Assembly: GCF_000153485.2 (NCBI RefSeq)
Contig: NC_018721.1
Location: 930,001-994,000 of the forward strand
DNA length: 64,000 bases
Reading direction: 5' to 3'
DNA from: Psychroflexus torquis ATCC 700755
GTDB taxonomy: Bacteria; Bacteroidota; Bacteroidia; Flavobacteriales; Flavobacteriaceae
The notes under the pieces were generated by a model that saw only the letters and a program-made list of their open reading frames with translations, was not told the origin of the DNA and searched no databases. Made by a program: the position numbers and the translations under genes. This document shows positions 35,349 to 44,965 of the stretch, in pieces; position 1 is the first letter of the stretch, and each line of letters starts with the position of its first letter.

Positions 35349-36920
35349 CTCAAGTTTCGCACCTAATCAATTTCACTTAACACCTTGATGATTAAAGCTA
35401 TGGGTATTTGTTAGAAACCCATAACTCTCAATATCCTCTATTATTTTGGATGTAATAAGTTCAATATCAATTGATTCTACTAGTTTTTCCAAATTGGTTA
35501 AAATTAAGTTGACAACTGCCAATATTCTGATATTCAGCTTATTTTCAATATAATCCTGTTTTAAATCTTTAAATAATCCGCCTATGGTTTCATAAGCCTC
35601 CATTCTGTACCTAATACTTGTAAGCAGATATTGGGTCATTGCAATTGTTATTTGTGCAATCTGGACATCAAAATTGGTAGACTGACACTTTCCAAGGCCA
35701 AAGAGCTGCTTGGCTTCTTTAAAAAAGACTTCAATTGACCATCGAATACTATATACTTCAATTGCTTTTACAAATTTGAGTGATGTATCGGTGGTTATTA
35801 AGGTGTGCCATTTGCCGTTCTTCCCACGTTTTGAGATAAAGAGAGCAACCTTGAGCCCATCAATTTCAGCTATGTAATGATGGTAGTAGTAATTGAATTT
35901 ACGACAGCGCTTGGGCTTTGCTTTCTGTTTTTTAAGTTGTGCTAAAGTTTTGACCTTTGATCTGACTTCAATTTTACTATTGTATTTATACATCCCAATA
36001 ATATGGGTCGAACTGCAAATACTTCGTAACTTTTTAAGTAATCCCACACTTGTAAACCAGGTATCTATTAAAATATAGTCTACAGGAATTTTACGCTTTA
36101 CAACCCTGGAAAACATTTGCACTACTAGGTCTGTTTTCTTTTTATTGAGTTCCCTATACCTCTTTGCCGCAACTGTTTTACTACATCTTGGTGTCTTCTT
36201 TTGGGCCTTACGCTGCTTTGCGGTTAGACCATATTTTAATCTTGATGTTTTGCTCTCACGGTGCAGACTAAAATCAATGGGGATAAAAACACTTCCATTC
36301 CAATACCCAGCCACAAGTAGCTTGAAACCTAAATAGTAGGTCTTTGACACATGGTTGTAGATCTTTGAGACTCCTTCAATAGTCTTTCCTGTTTTTGAAA
36401 GATCAGTATCATCAAAGATCAAGCATCTTGTAGGGTCTGCTGAGGGCGTGAAGAGTTCATCTTTCAATAGATATTGCTTTACAAACTGGGCCAAAAAAGC
36501 TCTCCAATTAATTTTTTGATTTGCCAAGATTCGATAGTATGAATCTTTTCCACATTTATTAAGTTCTGGATCTTTGTCAGTTGTAAGTCCATAAATAGAA
36601 TTAATTCCAATAAGGGGCAAAATCAAGAGCGTAGCGATCAAATCCTCAAATGAAAAACCCGCCTTTTTGCACCAACTGAATTGTTTTTTTATTCTATTGA
36701 AGCCTAAAATATTTAGATGTGCCCGTAAATAGTCTGAATTAAACCAAACCTTATTAAACTTCCCTTTTATTTCTTGAACTTTTGCAATATATTCGTGTTG
36801 TAGCATGTTTTGTACTTTGTGTTTAGTTACTTAAAGATACAGTAAAACCAGGGGTTCCCCTTGGTTTTCATGCTATTTTTTTCCAATTAAACCCTGTAAA
36901 TAATGGGTGCGAAACCTGAG
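35349..36920 (-). mobile_element. Intact IS4-family insertion sequence, 1572 bp
   Basis: Terminal inverted repeats are CTCAAGTTTCGCACC (35349-35363) and its complement with one mismatch (36906-36920). TAAATATAA flanks it on both sides (35340-35348 and 36921-36929), a 9-bp target-site duplication, which shows a recent clean insertion. It contains a single full-length transposase gene. Confidence 0.93.
35373..36806 (-). CDS. IS4-family DDE transposase
   Basis: 477 aa, full length. DDE residues are visible in CLIFDDTDLSKTG (first Asp), VDYILIDTWFTS (second Asp) and YSIRWSIEVFFKEAKQLFGL, which carries the Y-x2-R-x3-E-x6-K signature of IS4 family enzymes. The N-terminal helical region (FNRIKKQFSWCKKAGFSFED) probably binds the terminal repeats. 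No frameshift, so the element is likely active. Confidence 0.92.
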   Translation of the reverse strand: MLQHEYIAKVQEIKGKFNKVWFNSDYLRAHLNILGFNRIKKQFSWCKKAGFSFEDLIATLLILPLIGINSIYGLTTDKDPELNKCGKDSYYRILANQKINWRAFLAQFVKQYLLKDELFTPSADPTRCLIFDDTDLSKTGKTIEGVSKIYNHVSKTYYLGFKLLVAGYWNGSVFIPIDFSLHRESKTSRLKYGLTAKQRKAQKKTPRCSKTVAAKRYRELNKKKTDLVVQMFSRVVKRKIPVDYILIDTWFTSVGLLKKLRSICSSTHIIGMYKYNSKIEVRSKVKTLAQLKKQKAKPKRCRKFNYYYHHYIAEIDGLKVALFISKRGKNGKWHTLITTDTSLKFVKAIEVYSIRWSIEVFFKEAKQLFGLGKCQSTNFDVQIAQITIAMTQYLLTSIRYRMEAYETIGGLFKDLKQDYIENKLNIRILAVVNLILTNLEKLVESIDIELITSKIIEDIESYGFLTNTHSFNHQGVK

Positions 36921-36925
36921 TAAAT

Positions 36926-36961
36926 ATAACTTAAGTTATGTTCAAATATAACGAATGTTAC
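36926..36961. promoter_or_regulatory. Two TAAC-N4-GTTA palindromes and a TATGTTTG box in the dab promoter
   Basis: ATAACTTAAGTTAT (36926-36939) is a perfect palindrome and ATAACGAATGTTAC (36948-36961) nearly so, 22 bp apart centre to centre (two helical turns). Both fit Crp/Fnr-type half sites. TATGTTTG at 36963-36970 resembles the Bacteroidota -7 box TAnnTTTG. Together they suggest activation or repression of the genes from 36975 by the Crp/Fnr protein at 34629. Confidence 0.6.
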
Positions 36962-36974
36962 TTATGTTTGCATC

Positions 36975-37328
36975 ATGAATGTTGCTATAAAATTTATTTT
37001 TTCCATATCATTATTGCTTTGTATGCTGGTGCCAGAGTCATCAGTTAGTGCAATTATGGAGAGCACACCTTCAGAAACTACTGGTAGTACCAACAAGATT
37101 CAGTGCCTTGAAGAAGAAACTGAAACCGAAGTTAGTACAAGTCTAACCGAAAAAGTTTTTCAAAAAATAGGTGGATCAGCTGGCGGTTCTGCCGTAGAAC
37201 AAAAGCTATACACGTCTCTAAATCCCACTACTTTTACCAGTAGTACCTTACCAAATACATGCGGCTGGGTTTTTATCTCAAAATACCCACGCTATATTCA
37301 GTTTTGCTGTCTCAAGTTAGACTGCTAG
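36975..37328 (+). CDS. Small predicted exported protein preceding dabA
   Basis: 117 aa. Residues 5-26 (IKFIFSISLLLCMLVPESSV) look like a signal peptide with cleavage near SVSA. The mature part is Ser/Thr/Glu-rich with four Cys residues, two near the end (QFCCLKLDC). No family recognised. The ATG lies only 5 bp after a -7-like box, so either the transcript is leaderless or translation starts further in. The 141-bp gap to dabA contains no visible terminator. Confidence 0.55.
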   Translation: MNVAIKFIFSISLLLCMLVPESSVSAIMESTPSETTGSTNKIQCLEEETETEVSTSLTEKVFQKIGGSAGGSAVEQKLYTSLNPTTFTSSTLPNTCGWVFISKYPRYIQFCCLKLDC

Positions 37329-37469
37329 TTTATCCTCTCCTAAATATCGCTGCTCGATACCCTTTGTTTTCAGCATTATCTAAGCAGCACCAAATCAAAG
37401 TTATACGTGTGATGTTTTAGTTCTTCAACTAAAATTCTTAATTCACTTTATTTAAACAGCATTCTACTA

Positions 37470-39968
37470 ATGCATACGGATCAAAAAATATTTGATGAAG
37501 CAGTGGTGCTCCATCATCTTAGACATTATTTACCTGCACAAGCCCCTTTAAAAGACTTTGTCCATCACAACACCTTGCACGCCTTTGATAATTTTTCATT
37601 TTTTGAAGCCTTACAAAAAGCAAATTCCACTTTTGGCTACAAAACAGCACTGTCCTTAAAAGAATATCGAAAGCTATTCCAAGAAGGAGTTGTTAAAGAA
37701 GACGTGCTTAACACGACCATCCTTAATTTTAAAGATGATAACAGCCTTACATATTGGGAATCCTTAGTTTTAAATCAAGATCTATCAAATGATTCAATTC
37801 CTCAAATAGGACTATTAAAAGCCTTTTGGAAAAGTCATTTTAAGATCGATTTAGACATGTTGGTACATCCCAAATTATTCAAATTAATTGGGGCCTATCT
37901 GGATCAAGGAGTTTCTGAAAAACGATTTCCTTATCCTGACGTCACCTTTTTGGAGGCTGTTCGTGCGTTACAAAAAAACAGCTTGGTTTCGGTTTTTCAA
38001 TCTAAAAAGGCTGTTGAATTACTTCATGGTTCTAAAACTACCATAACAAGCCTATTAAGGTGTATCGTAGGGGATCCAGCTTACTTTGAACACTATTTAT
38101 TTGACCAGCAATTTGCTCATCCTGGTTGGTCTGGTATGGTCGCTACGGTAGAAGAACAACCAGCCACCTTACTTGATCAGAGAAAAATAAGCCTCCAAGA
38201 TTTTATTTTTCTGGAATTACTTTTAGAAATCGAGGCTTTAGACCAGAGTATTGGACTGGATAAATTGCCCTTGAGTGCCGCCGTAAATTTAGGAGCGCCT
38301 TTTGTATTATTTCCGTTTAAAGAAGTTGATCGGTATTGGAAAGTTATAGCCATCTGGCAAGAAGCCTTAGAGTGGAGTTATCACAGTCAAGTTCTACAGG
38401 GATTGGTTCAATCTACAGCAAAAGAAAAAACAGCAACCCCTAGTTTTCAAGCCTTCTTCTGTATTGATGATAGAGAAGAATCGATACGAAGACACTTAGA
38501 GCAAGCATCTCCAGACTGTGAAACCTTTGGTACACCTGGACATTTCGGAATGGTGGCGATGTACCAACCAGAGTCGGGAAAATTTTACACACAAGTCTGT
38601 CCTGGTTCTTTAACTCCTAAACACCTTATCAAAGAGAAAGGAAGGGCGGTTAAAAACGGAAAAGACATTCATTTCCATAAAGCATCACATCGGTTATTTA
38701 CAGGGTGGTTGTTGTCACAAACGATTGGCTTTTGGTCTGCGGTACGCTTGTTTTTTAATTTATTTAAACCCCAAGTATCTCCGGCACATTCCTCTGCTTT
38801 TGAACATATGGAGAAGGCAGCGACGATTCTAGTTGAACATAAAGATAATGCTGAAGAAAATGGTTATCAAGTAGGATATACCGTTGAAGAGATGGTTGAA
38901 ATTGTGTATGGATTATTAAAGAGCACGGGGTTGACGACCAACTTTGCTCCATTGGTTTACTTGATAGGTCACGGGGGTAGTAGCACCAACAACCCGTATT
39001 ATGCTGGTTACAATTGTGGTGCGTGTTCTGGTAGAGCAGGCTCGGTAAACAGTCGTGCGGTTGCTGAAATGGCCAACAGAGAAGATGTTAGAAAAGCACT
39101 AGAAGCAAAACATATCTGTATTCCTAGCACCACCTATTTTTTGGGTGGCTTACACGATACGACTCGTGATGAGGTGACGTTTTATGATGAAGTTACGCTT
39201 TCGCGAAAGCTTACAGAAGCACATGACACACACAAAGCACAGTTTGACAAAGCTTTATCTCACAATGCTAAAGAGCGATCAAGACAATTTTTATTGACCA
39301 ATAGCAAGCGAGACGCGATTAAAGTGCATAACGAAGTAAAGAACCGATCTACTGCCTTGTTCGAACCTCGACCAGAATTGAACCATTCTAATAACACACT
39401 TTGCATTGTAGGGCGTAGATCTTTGACTAAAAGTGTCTTTTTAGATCAGCGTGCTTTTTTAAATTCCTATGATTATAAGCAAGATCTAAACAGTATACAA
39501 TTAAAAAGCATTTTACAAGCAGCCACTCCTGTTTGTGGAGGGATTAACCTCGAGTATTACTTCTCTAGTGTAGATAATGAAAAATTAGGCGCTGGGTCTA
39601 AACTGCCACATAATGTGATTGGCCTTTTTGGAGTAGCCAACGGGATTAAAGGGGACTTACGTCCTGGATTGCCTTCTCAAATGATAGATGTGCACGCCCC
39701 TTTACGGTTAATGATGATCATAGAGCATTATCCAGAAGTTGTCATGCAACTTATTCAAAACGATACTGAACTCTGGAACTGGTATAAAAATGAATGGGTA
39801 AAACTAGCGATCATACATCCTGAAACCAAAGCCATCTCTTATCTATCTCAAGGGAAATTAAAATCCTATGAACCTCCTACAAATAAGATGGAGACCCTTT
39901 CCGATTTAGAAACTGTTTTTGAAAATCATTCTACCAATTTACCGGTGTACCAGCTCAACGTATCATAA
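37470..39968 (+). CDS. dabA: DabA-like inorganic carbon uptake subunit (DUF2309)
   Basis: 832 aa, the normal DUF2309 length. The zinc site of this beta-carbonic-anhydrase-like protein is complete: Cys331 and Asp333 in FFCIDDREES, His501 in LIGHGGSSTNN and Cys516 in YNCGACSGRAG, with the same 15-residue His-Cys spacing as in the characterised Halothiobacillus protein. In the family DabA couples CO2 hydration to cation flux through DabB, accumulating bicarbonate in the cytoplasm. dabB starts 2 bp after its stop. Confidence 0.93.
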   Translation: MHTDQKIFDEAVVLHHLRHYLPAQAPLKDFVHHNTLHAFDNFSFFEALQKANSTFGYKTALSLKEYRKLFQEGVVKEDVLNTTILNFKDDNSLTYWESLVLNQDLSNDSIPQIGLLKAFWKSHFKIDLDMLVHPKLFKLIGAYLDQGVSEKRFPYPDVTFLEAVRALQKNSLVSVFQSKKAVELLHGSKTTITSLLRCIVGDPAYFEHYLFDQQFAHPGWSGMVATVEEQPATLLDQRKISLQDFIFLELLLEIEALDQSIGLDKLPLSAAVNLGAPFVLFPFKEVDRYWKVIAIWQEALEWSYHSQVLQGLVQSTAKEKTATPSFQAFFCIDDREESIRRHLEQASPDCETFGTPGHFGMVAMYQPESGKFYTQVCPGSLTPKHLIKEKGRAVKNGKDIHFHKASHRLFTGWLLSQTIGFWSAVRLFFNLFKPQVSPAHSSAFEHMEKAATILVEHKDNAEENGYQVGYTVEEMVEIVYGLLKSTGLTTNFAPLVYLIGHGGSSTNNPYYAGYNCGACSGRAGSVNSRAVAEMANREDVRKALEAKHICIPSTTYFLGGLHDTTRDEVTFYDEVTLSRKLTEAHDTHKAQFDKALSHNAKERSRQFLLTNSKRDAIKVHNEVKNRSTALFEPRPELNHSNNTLCIVGRRSLTKSVFLDQRAFLNSYDYKQDLNSIQLKSILQAATPVCGGINLEYYFSSVDNEKLGAGSKLPHNVIGLFGVANGIKGDLRPGLPSQMIDVHAPLRLMMIIEHYPEVVMQLIQNDTELWNWYKNEWVKLAIIHPETKAISYLSQGKLKSYEPPTNKMETLSDLETVFENHSTNLPVYQLNVS

Positions 39969-39970
39969 CC

Positions 39971-41836
39971 ATGGAAAACCTAATACCCCTATTTTTATTC
40001 ATCCCATTTTTGGGATTAATAATCAGCCTTTTCTTCCCAGAAACTCAAGAAAAAGCAATCAGTACCACGATTCATATCGCTATGGGAACCTATGTGCTTT
40101 TTACAATTGCTTTTGTTATCGCTTGGTTATGGAAAGGTGCTGACAACCTAAATATCAAAGAAATATCAGTCTACCGTTCTGGCAATTATAATTTTTTTAT
40201 CGATTTTTATTTTGATAAAATATCTGCTATATATCTTTTATTCTCTGGCTTTCTATCCTATTTAATTGCCATTTACAGCAGTGTGTACCTCCATAAAGAA
40301 CCTGGATATAAACGCTTTTTCACCACCTTTTTATTATTCTTTATTTCCGTTCAGATTATTGTCCTAGCCGGCAATTTTGAAACCCTATTTATAGGTTGGG
40401 AAATCTTAGGTGTGTCTTCTTTTTTGCTGATCGCTTATTACCGCCATCGCTATTTACCAGTGCGCAACGGATTGAAGGTTTTTTCCATCTACAGAATTGC
40501 AGATGTTGGCATTTTAATAACCATGTGGTTAAGTCATCATCTGTGGCACGAAAACATCACTTTTGAGCAGTTAAACAACTCTCAGTTGGTGTCAGAACAT
40601 CTGGTTTCTCACCCTTGGATAAGTATCATTATATCTCTAGCCATTCTTCTATCAGCAAGTGTGAAATCTGCACAATTTCCATTTTCCTCTTGGTTGCCTA
40701 GAGCTATGGAAGGCCCTACCCCTTCTAGTGCTATTTTTTATGGTTCGATTGCCGCTCATATTGGTGTGTTCCTACTATTGCGTACCGCAGCTTTTTGGCA
40801 ACAGCTAGTTGTCATTAAGCTTATAGTCATCGCATTGGGAATTATAACAGCAATCGTAGCTACCATTTCTTCCAGAGTGCAGTATTCTGCTAAGGCTCAA
40901 ATAGCCTATTCGTCAGTAGCTCAAATAGGAATTATTTTTGTAGAAGTAGCTCTAGGACTTGAGAATATTGCATTGATTCATTTGGTGAGCAATGCCTTTT
41001 TAAGGAGTTACCAATTGTTAATTAGCCCATCTATGGTGGCCTATTACATCAGAGAGCAATTTTATCAATTTATACCTTATAAAGAAAAACCTAAAAGTGG
41101 ATGGCTGAAAAAGTACGAAGCTACTCTTTATCTTATAGGATTAAATGAATGGAAACTGGATCAATTACTTTATAAGGTGTTTTGGAATCCTGTAAAACGC
41201 ATCGGAAATCCATTAACCCGTTTTGAACCAAAACCTGCCGTCCATGTGGTACTTGCCATGCTTCCTATCCCCCTCTTTTTTCTGAGCTTCTTTATCCATT
41301 TGTCAGAAACATTACATCGGCTGATACCTGTTGTTATTGCAGGGGTTGCTCTTTTTCTAGTGATTCGCACCTTTTCAGAACGCAAAAATCCTCTGCTGGC
41401 TTGGGTCATGTTATCCTTCAGTCACTTATGGGTATTACTTGCCATAACCTTTAACGATAGGTTCTACATTTGGGATGCTACCCTCTATTTATCTGGGGTT
41501 ATCGTTTCTGGAATTGCAGGTTATATCATACTCTACACCCTTTCTAAAAAGGAAACATTTGATCTAAATAATTTTTATGGATTAGCCTTAAGGCAAAAAA
41601 ACACGGCCTTCTGGTATCTCATATGCTCTTTAGGCTTGATGGGATTTCCGGTTACGACTACCTTTTTAGGAGAAGACTTGTTATTCACACATATTGAAGA
41701 AAACCAATTCCTTTTGGCAGCCTTGATTTCTTTCACTTTTATACTCACAGGCATCAGTTTAATGCGCATATATGCTCGTGTTTTTTTGGGACCTACAAAA
41801 GGTACAGAAACTCCAATGGCAAGAAGATCCTCCTAG
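39971..41836 (+). CDS. dabB: DabB-like membrane subunit (NuoL/MrpA-type)
   Basis: 621 aa with many membrane segments. The proton-conducting membrane transporter domain is clear: LSGFLSYLIAIYSSVYLHKE, AGNFETLFIGWEILGVSSFL, SASVKSAQFPFSSWLPRAME and GPTPSSAIFYGSIAAHIGVF, with the conserved Lys and Glu residues of NuoL-like antiporters. Partner of DabA for energy-coupled CO2 hydration. The C-terminal half is longer and more variable than in NuoL. Translationally close to dabA and 41 bp ahead of the SulP gene. Confidence 0.92.
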   Translation: MENLIPLFLFIPFLGLIISLFFPETQEKAISTTIHIAMGTYVLFTIAFVIAWLWKGADNLNIKEISVYRSGNYNFFIDFYFDKISAIYLLFSGFLSYLIAIYSSVYLHKEPGYKRFFTTFLLFFISVQIIVLAGNFETLFIGWEILGVSSFLLIAYYRHRYLPVRNGLKVFSIYRIADVGILITMWLSHHLWHENITFEQLNNSQLVSEHLVSHPWISIIISLAILLSASVKSAQFPFSSWLPRAMEGPTPSSAIFYGSIAAHIGVFLLLRTAAFWQQLVVIKLIVIALGIITAIVATISSRVQYSAKAQIAYSSVAQIGIIFVEVALGLENIALIHLVSNAFLRSYQLLISPSMVAYYIREQFYQFIPYKEKPKSGWLKKYEATLYLIGLNEWKLDQLLYKVFWNPVKRIGNPLTRFEPKPAVHVVLAMLPIPLFFLSFFIHLSETLHRLIPVVIAGVALFLVIRTFSERKNPLLAWVMLSFSHLWVLLAITFNDRFYIWDATLYLSGVIVSGIAGYIILYTLSKKETFDLNNFYGLALRQKNTAFWYLICSLGLMGFPVTTTFLGEDLLFTHIEENQFLLAALISFTFILTGISLMRIYARVFLGPTKGTETPMARRSS

Positions 41837-41877
41837 ATTCTTACTAAAAACATCTTAACCCTTTAATTCAAAAATAA

Positions 41878-43482
41878 ATGAAAACAAAAATTAAAAAATA
41901 CCTCCCTGCTGATGGTTTTGCAGGATTAAAAGAAAATTTTAAGGCAGATGCCATTTCAGGATTTATTGTCTTCCTGCTGGCCTTACCATTGAGCTTAGGA
42001 ATTGCTAAAGCCTCAGACTTCCCTCCTATTATGGGACTTATATCAGCAATTATTGGTGGATTATTTGTGAGTTTCTTTATGGGATCTCGTTTATCTATAA
42101 AAGGTCCAGCCGCTGGCCTTATTGTTATTGTTGCAGGAGCGGTTGCCGATTTTGGTAATGGAGATCCCATATTGGGTTGGAAACTGGCCCTTGGGGCTAT
42201 GGTTGTTGCAGGATTGGTTCAAATAGTATTAGGTCTTTTAAAGCTGGGGAAACTCGCCGATTTCTTTCCACTTTCTGCCATACACGGTATGCTTGCTGCG
42301 ATTGGAATTATCATTATCGTAAAGCAATTGCCTGTCCTGTTAAATGACAACCCCATACTTTCTAAAGGAATGGGACCTCTTGAACTTCTATGGAATATTC
42401 CAAACTTCATAAAAAACCTGGATCCAAAAGCATCAATTATAGGAGTGATAAGCTTACTAATTATGCTGTTGTGGCCTCTGATTAAACATAAAACACTAAA
42501 GATGATCCCTGCGGCATTATTAGTACTCGTTTTTGCGATCCCTGCAGAACTCTATATGGACTTTGCAAATACCGAACCTTCCTATGCTTTATTGGAGGTG
42601 GGAAGTCTTATTGACAACTTGAATATCAATGCCAGTTTTGACGGGATATCCCAAACAGGAACCTTTATAAAGTATGTTGTCATGTTTGCACTAGTGGGAA
42701 CTTTAGAATCCTTACTCACTGTAAAAGCGGTAGATATGCTGGACCCTTATAAGCGTAAGTCCAATATGAACAAAGACCTCATCGCTACTGGTATAGGAAA
42801 CACTATTGCCGCTTTTCTTGGTGGTTTCCCAATGATTTCTGAAGTAGCACGTAGCTCAGCAAACGTTGCAAATGGGGCTAAAACAAGATGGGCGAACTTC
42901 TTTCACGGTTTTTTTATTTTAGTATTCCTTTTACTAGCAGCTCCAATTTTAGAAATGATTCCTAATTCTGCATTAGCAGCAATGTTGGTTGCCGTAGGAA
43001 TTAAATTAACCCACCCTAGAGAGTTCAAGCATATTTTTAAAATAGGAAAAGAGCAATTGGCCATTTTCGTAGTCACTATAGTCGTGACCCTAGGCGAAGA
43101 TTTATTGATAGGAATTTTAGCAGGAATGCTGCTAAAAATAATTATCCATATGTTTAATGGAACTCCTATTTCCTCTTTCTTTAAGGCGCCTACACTAGTC
43201 TCTAGATTAGGAGATAAATACGTAGTTGAAATAGATAAAGCAGCTGTTTTCACAAACTATCTAGGGATCAAAAGGGACTTAGAAGATATTCCACAAGGGC
43301 TAGAAATCACCATTGATTTACATAAAACCAACCTTGTAGACCATTCTGTGATGGAAAACCTAGAACATTTTAAAAACGAATATGAGTCCAATGGCGGCAC
43401 TGTCCTGCTTAAAGGATTAGAACATCACAGAGCAATGTCTGACCATCCCTTTGCTGCTAGAAAAAAACAAAATACTATTTAG
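41878..43482 (+). CDS. SulP-family anion transporter (possible bicarbonate uptake)
   Basis: 534 aa. The SulP signatures are visible from the N-terminus: FKADAISGFIVFLLALPLSL, GIAKASDFPPIMGLISAIIG, SIKGPAAGLIVIVAGAV, then about ten further membrane segments including VKAVDMLDPYKRKSNMNKDL and SEVARSSANVANGAKTRWAN. The C-terminal ~80 residues (LEITIDLHKTNLVDHSVMEN) are a short STAS-like domain. Known members carry sulfate or bicarbonate (BicA). Being in the dab operon points to bicarbonate; the substrate is inference. Confidence 0.9.
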   Translation: MKTKIKKYLPADGFAGLKENFKADAISGFIVFLLALPLSLGIAKASDFPPIMGLISAIIGGLFVSFFMGSRLSIKGPAAGLIVIVAGAVADFGNGDPILGWKLALGAMVVAGLVQIVLGLLKLGKLADFFPLSAIHGMLAAIGIIIIVKQLPVLLNDNPILSKGMGPLELLWNIPNFIKNLDPKASIIGVISLLIMLLWPLIKHKTLKMIPAALLVLVFAIPAELYMDFANTEPSYALLEVGSLIDNLNINASFDGISQTGTFIKYVVMFALVGTLESLLTVKAVDMLDPYKRKSNMNKDLIATGIGNTIAAFLGGFPMISEVARSSANVANGAKTRWANFFHGFFILVFLLLAAPILEMIPNSALAAMLVAVGIKLTHPREFKHIFKIGKEQLAIFVVTIVVTLGEDLLIGILAGMLLKIIIHMFNGTPISSFFKAPTLVSRLGDKYVVEIDKAAVFTNYLGIKRDLEDIPQGLEITIDLHKTNLVDHSVMENLEHFKNEYESNGGTVLLKGLEHHRAMSDHPFAARKKQNTI

Positions 43483-43551
43483 TGTCTGGTCAGAAATACA
43501 GCAAAATTTAAAATGTTTCTTTTTCCAACTAGTCACTGTATAAATAATTTT

Positions 43552-43592
43552 AAAAGCTGTGGTGTCTCATAAACTCAACACAGCTTTTTTTT
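43552..43592 (+). terminator. Terminator between the SulP and DUF2490 genes
   Basis: AAAGCTGTG pairs with CACAGCTTT across a 19-base loop and is followed by eight T. It ends 10 bp before the ATG at 43603, so it may end the dab-sulP transcript or attenuate read-through into the DUF2490 gene. Confidence 0.7.
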
Positions 43593-43602
43593 AAAATTTT
43601 AT

Positions 43603-44334
43603 ATGAAAAATTATATCAAACTAATATTGCTTTTATGTGCCGTATATATGTCAAATGCACAAGAGCAAAACCGGAGTCATTCCAGTTCTTGGAATAGCTT
43701 TATACCCACAGTAAGAATTGACAACTCCTTTTATGTCACATCAGAATTTCATTTTAGACGGACTCATTTTTTACAGGAGTGGGAACAATTTATCGCGAGA
43801 CCTGCTATCCACTTTAAGAAGAATGAAACCTATGATTTTGCCTTAGGGTATAGCTATATTAGAAACTATGCGTTTTCAGATTTTACGATTCCTATAGACG
43901 CGAATGAGCACAACTTGTGGCAGCAGGTTCAGTTAGAGCACTCACGAGAGAAAATTAAATTTAAGCACCGGTTTAGGTTAGAAGAGCGTTTTATCGATAA
44001 ACTAGTCACCACTTCAAACGGGACTTATGACAGTGATGGAAACACGTATAACACTAGATTTAGATATCGATTTACCTTAACCAGACCCCTTCTAAAGATT
44101 GATGATAACAAAAGTATTTCTATAGAACTATTTGATGAATTATTTATCAATCTAGAGGAGGGCATTAGACCAAAATCATTCAACCAGAACTGGTTTTACG
44201 CTGGCTTGAAATATCCCATCACTACAAGAATAGGGGTAGGTATAGGATATCATAACATAGGTTTGAATGGTGGTAAACATACTTTTATTACCAATCATAT
44301 TTTACAGACAACTCTTACCTATGTGATGAATTAA
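43603..44334 (+). CDS. DUF2490 outer-membrane beta-barrel-like protein
   Basis: 243 aa with a signal peptide ending in SNAQ (residue about 20). The mature protein has alternating aromatic strands (FIPTVRIDNSFYVTSEFHFR, YDFALGYSYIRNYAF, RFRYRFTLTRPLLKID, YAGLKYPITTRIGVGIGY), the pattern of the DUF2490 family, thought to be a small beta-barrel in the outer membrane. It follows the carbon-uptake genes on the same strand and such proteins are often found with SulP/dab genes in this group; its role is unknown. Confidence 0.85.
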   Translation: MKNYIKLILLLCAVYMSNAQEQNRSHSSSWNSFIPTVRIDNSFYVTSEFHFRRTHFLQEWEQFIARPAIHFKKNETYDFALGYSYIRNYAFSDFTIPIDANEHNLWQQVQLEHSREKIKFKHRFRLEERFIDKLVTTSNGTYDSDGNTYNTRFRYRFTLTRPLLKIDDNKSISIELFDELFINLEEGIRPKSFNQNWFYAGLKYPITTRIGVGIGYHNIGLNGGKHTFITNHILQTTLTYVMN

Positions 44335-44335
44335 C

Positions 44336-44520
44336 TACCCCGAGGCAGAGCCGTCGGGGTATCAAAACAAACGTAACTGATTTTTGTGCAATTCCGTGTA
44401 TTTTGATCTTCCTTTATTTTGAAGATATTTCTTTATGACTTATTCATTTGCGTACTGGCCCACTGTATTGACATAATAACCACTTGTCCAAAACCTGCCT
44501 CCCCAAACCCTCTGCCATTA
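44336..44520 (-). pseudogene. IS200/IS605 TnpA C-terminal relic with end hairpin
   Basis: On the minus strand RVWGGRFWTSGYYVNTVGQ, then a stop in place of one codon, then VIKKYLQNKGRSKYTELHK and NQLRLF, ending at 44362-44364. This is the C-terminus of an IS200-type Y1 transposase. It is followed directly by the hairpin TACCCCGA/TCGGGGTA (44336-44343, 44354-44361), the kind of subterminal structure used by these elements. The rest of the element is gone. Confidence 0.8.
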
Positions 44521-44669
44521 TTATAATTGTATTTTCATAATCAGCACTAGTGAGGTTCTCTTTGTTATTATTTAAAAAAGACCAGAAATCTAAACGAATA
44601 GCGAAGGAAAGTAAAGTTGCTTTAAACGAAGAAAAACTTTAGAACGTAAGTAAGAATGAGAACGACGAG

Positions 44670-44965
44670 GTGCAAAAGGCCGTCAGACAAAACAAAAAAG
44701 TAAGTTTACGTTCTGGTGGTGAGCGTAACCGTTTGCATCTGGCAACGACCTTAAAAGAAAAGGGCAACGTATTACTTTTTGATGAGCCAACAAATGATTT
44801 GGATGTAAACAGACTAAGAGCTTTAGAAGAAGGTTTAGAAAACTTTGCAGGGTATGCGGTCGTTGTTAGCTATAACAGATGGTTTTTTAGACCGTATTTG
44901 TACATTTATTTTAGCTTTTAAAGGCAATAGGGAGGTCTATTTCTTTGAAGATGGCTTTAGTAAAC
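44670..44965 (+). pseudogene. ettA: Relic of an EttA-type ABC-F ATPase
   Basis: Reads [60 protein letters not shown], then after a frameshift near 44885 [20 protein letters not shown]. These are the signature motif, Walker B and switch His region (His changed to Tyr) of the second ABC domain of EttA. Nothing remains of the first ~75% of the gene. A decayed copy or transferred fragment. Confidence 0.85.
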
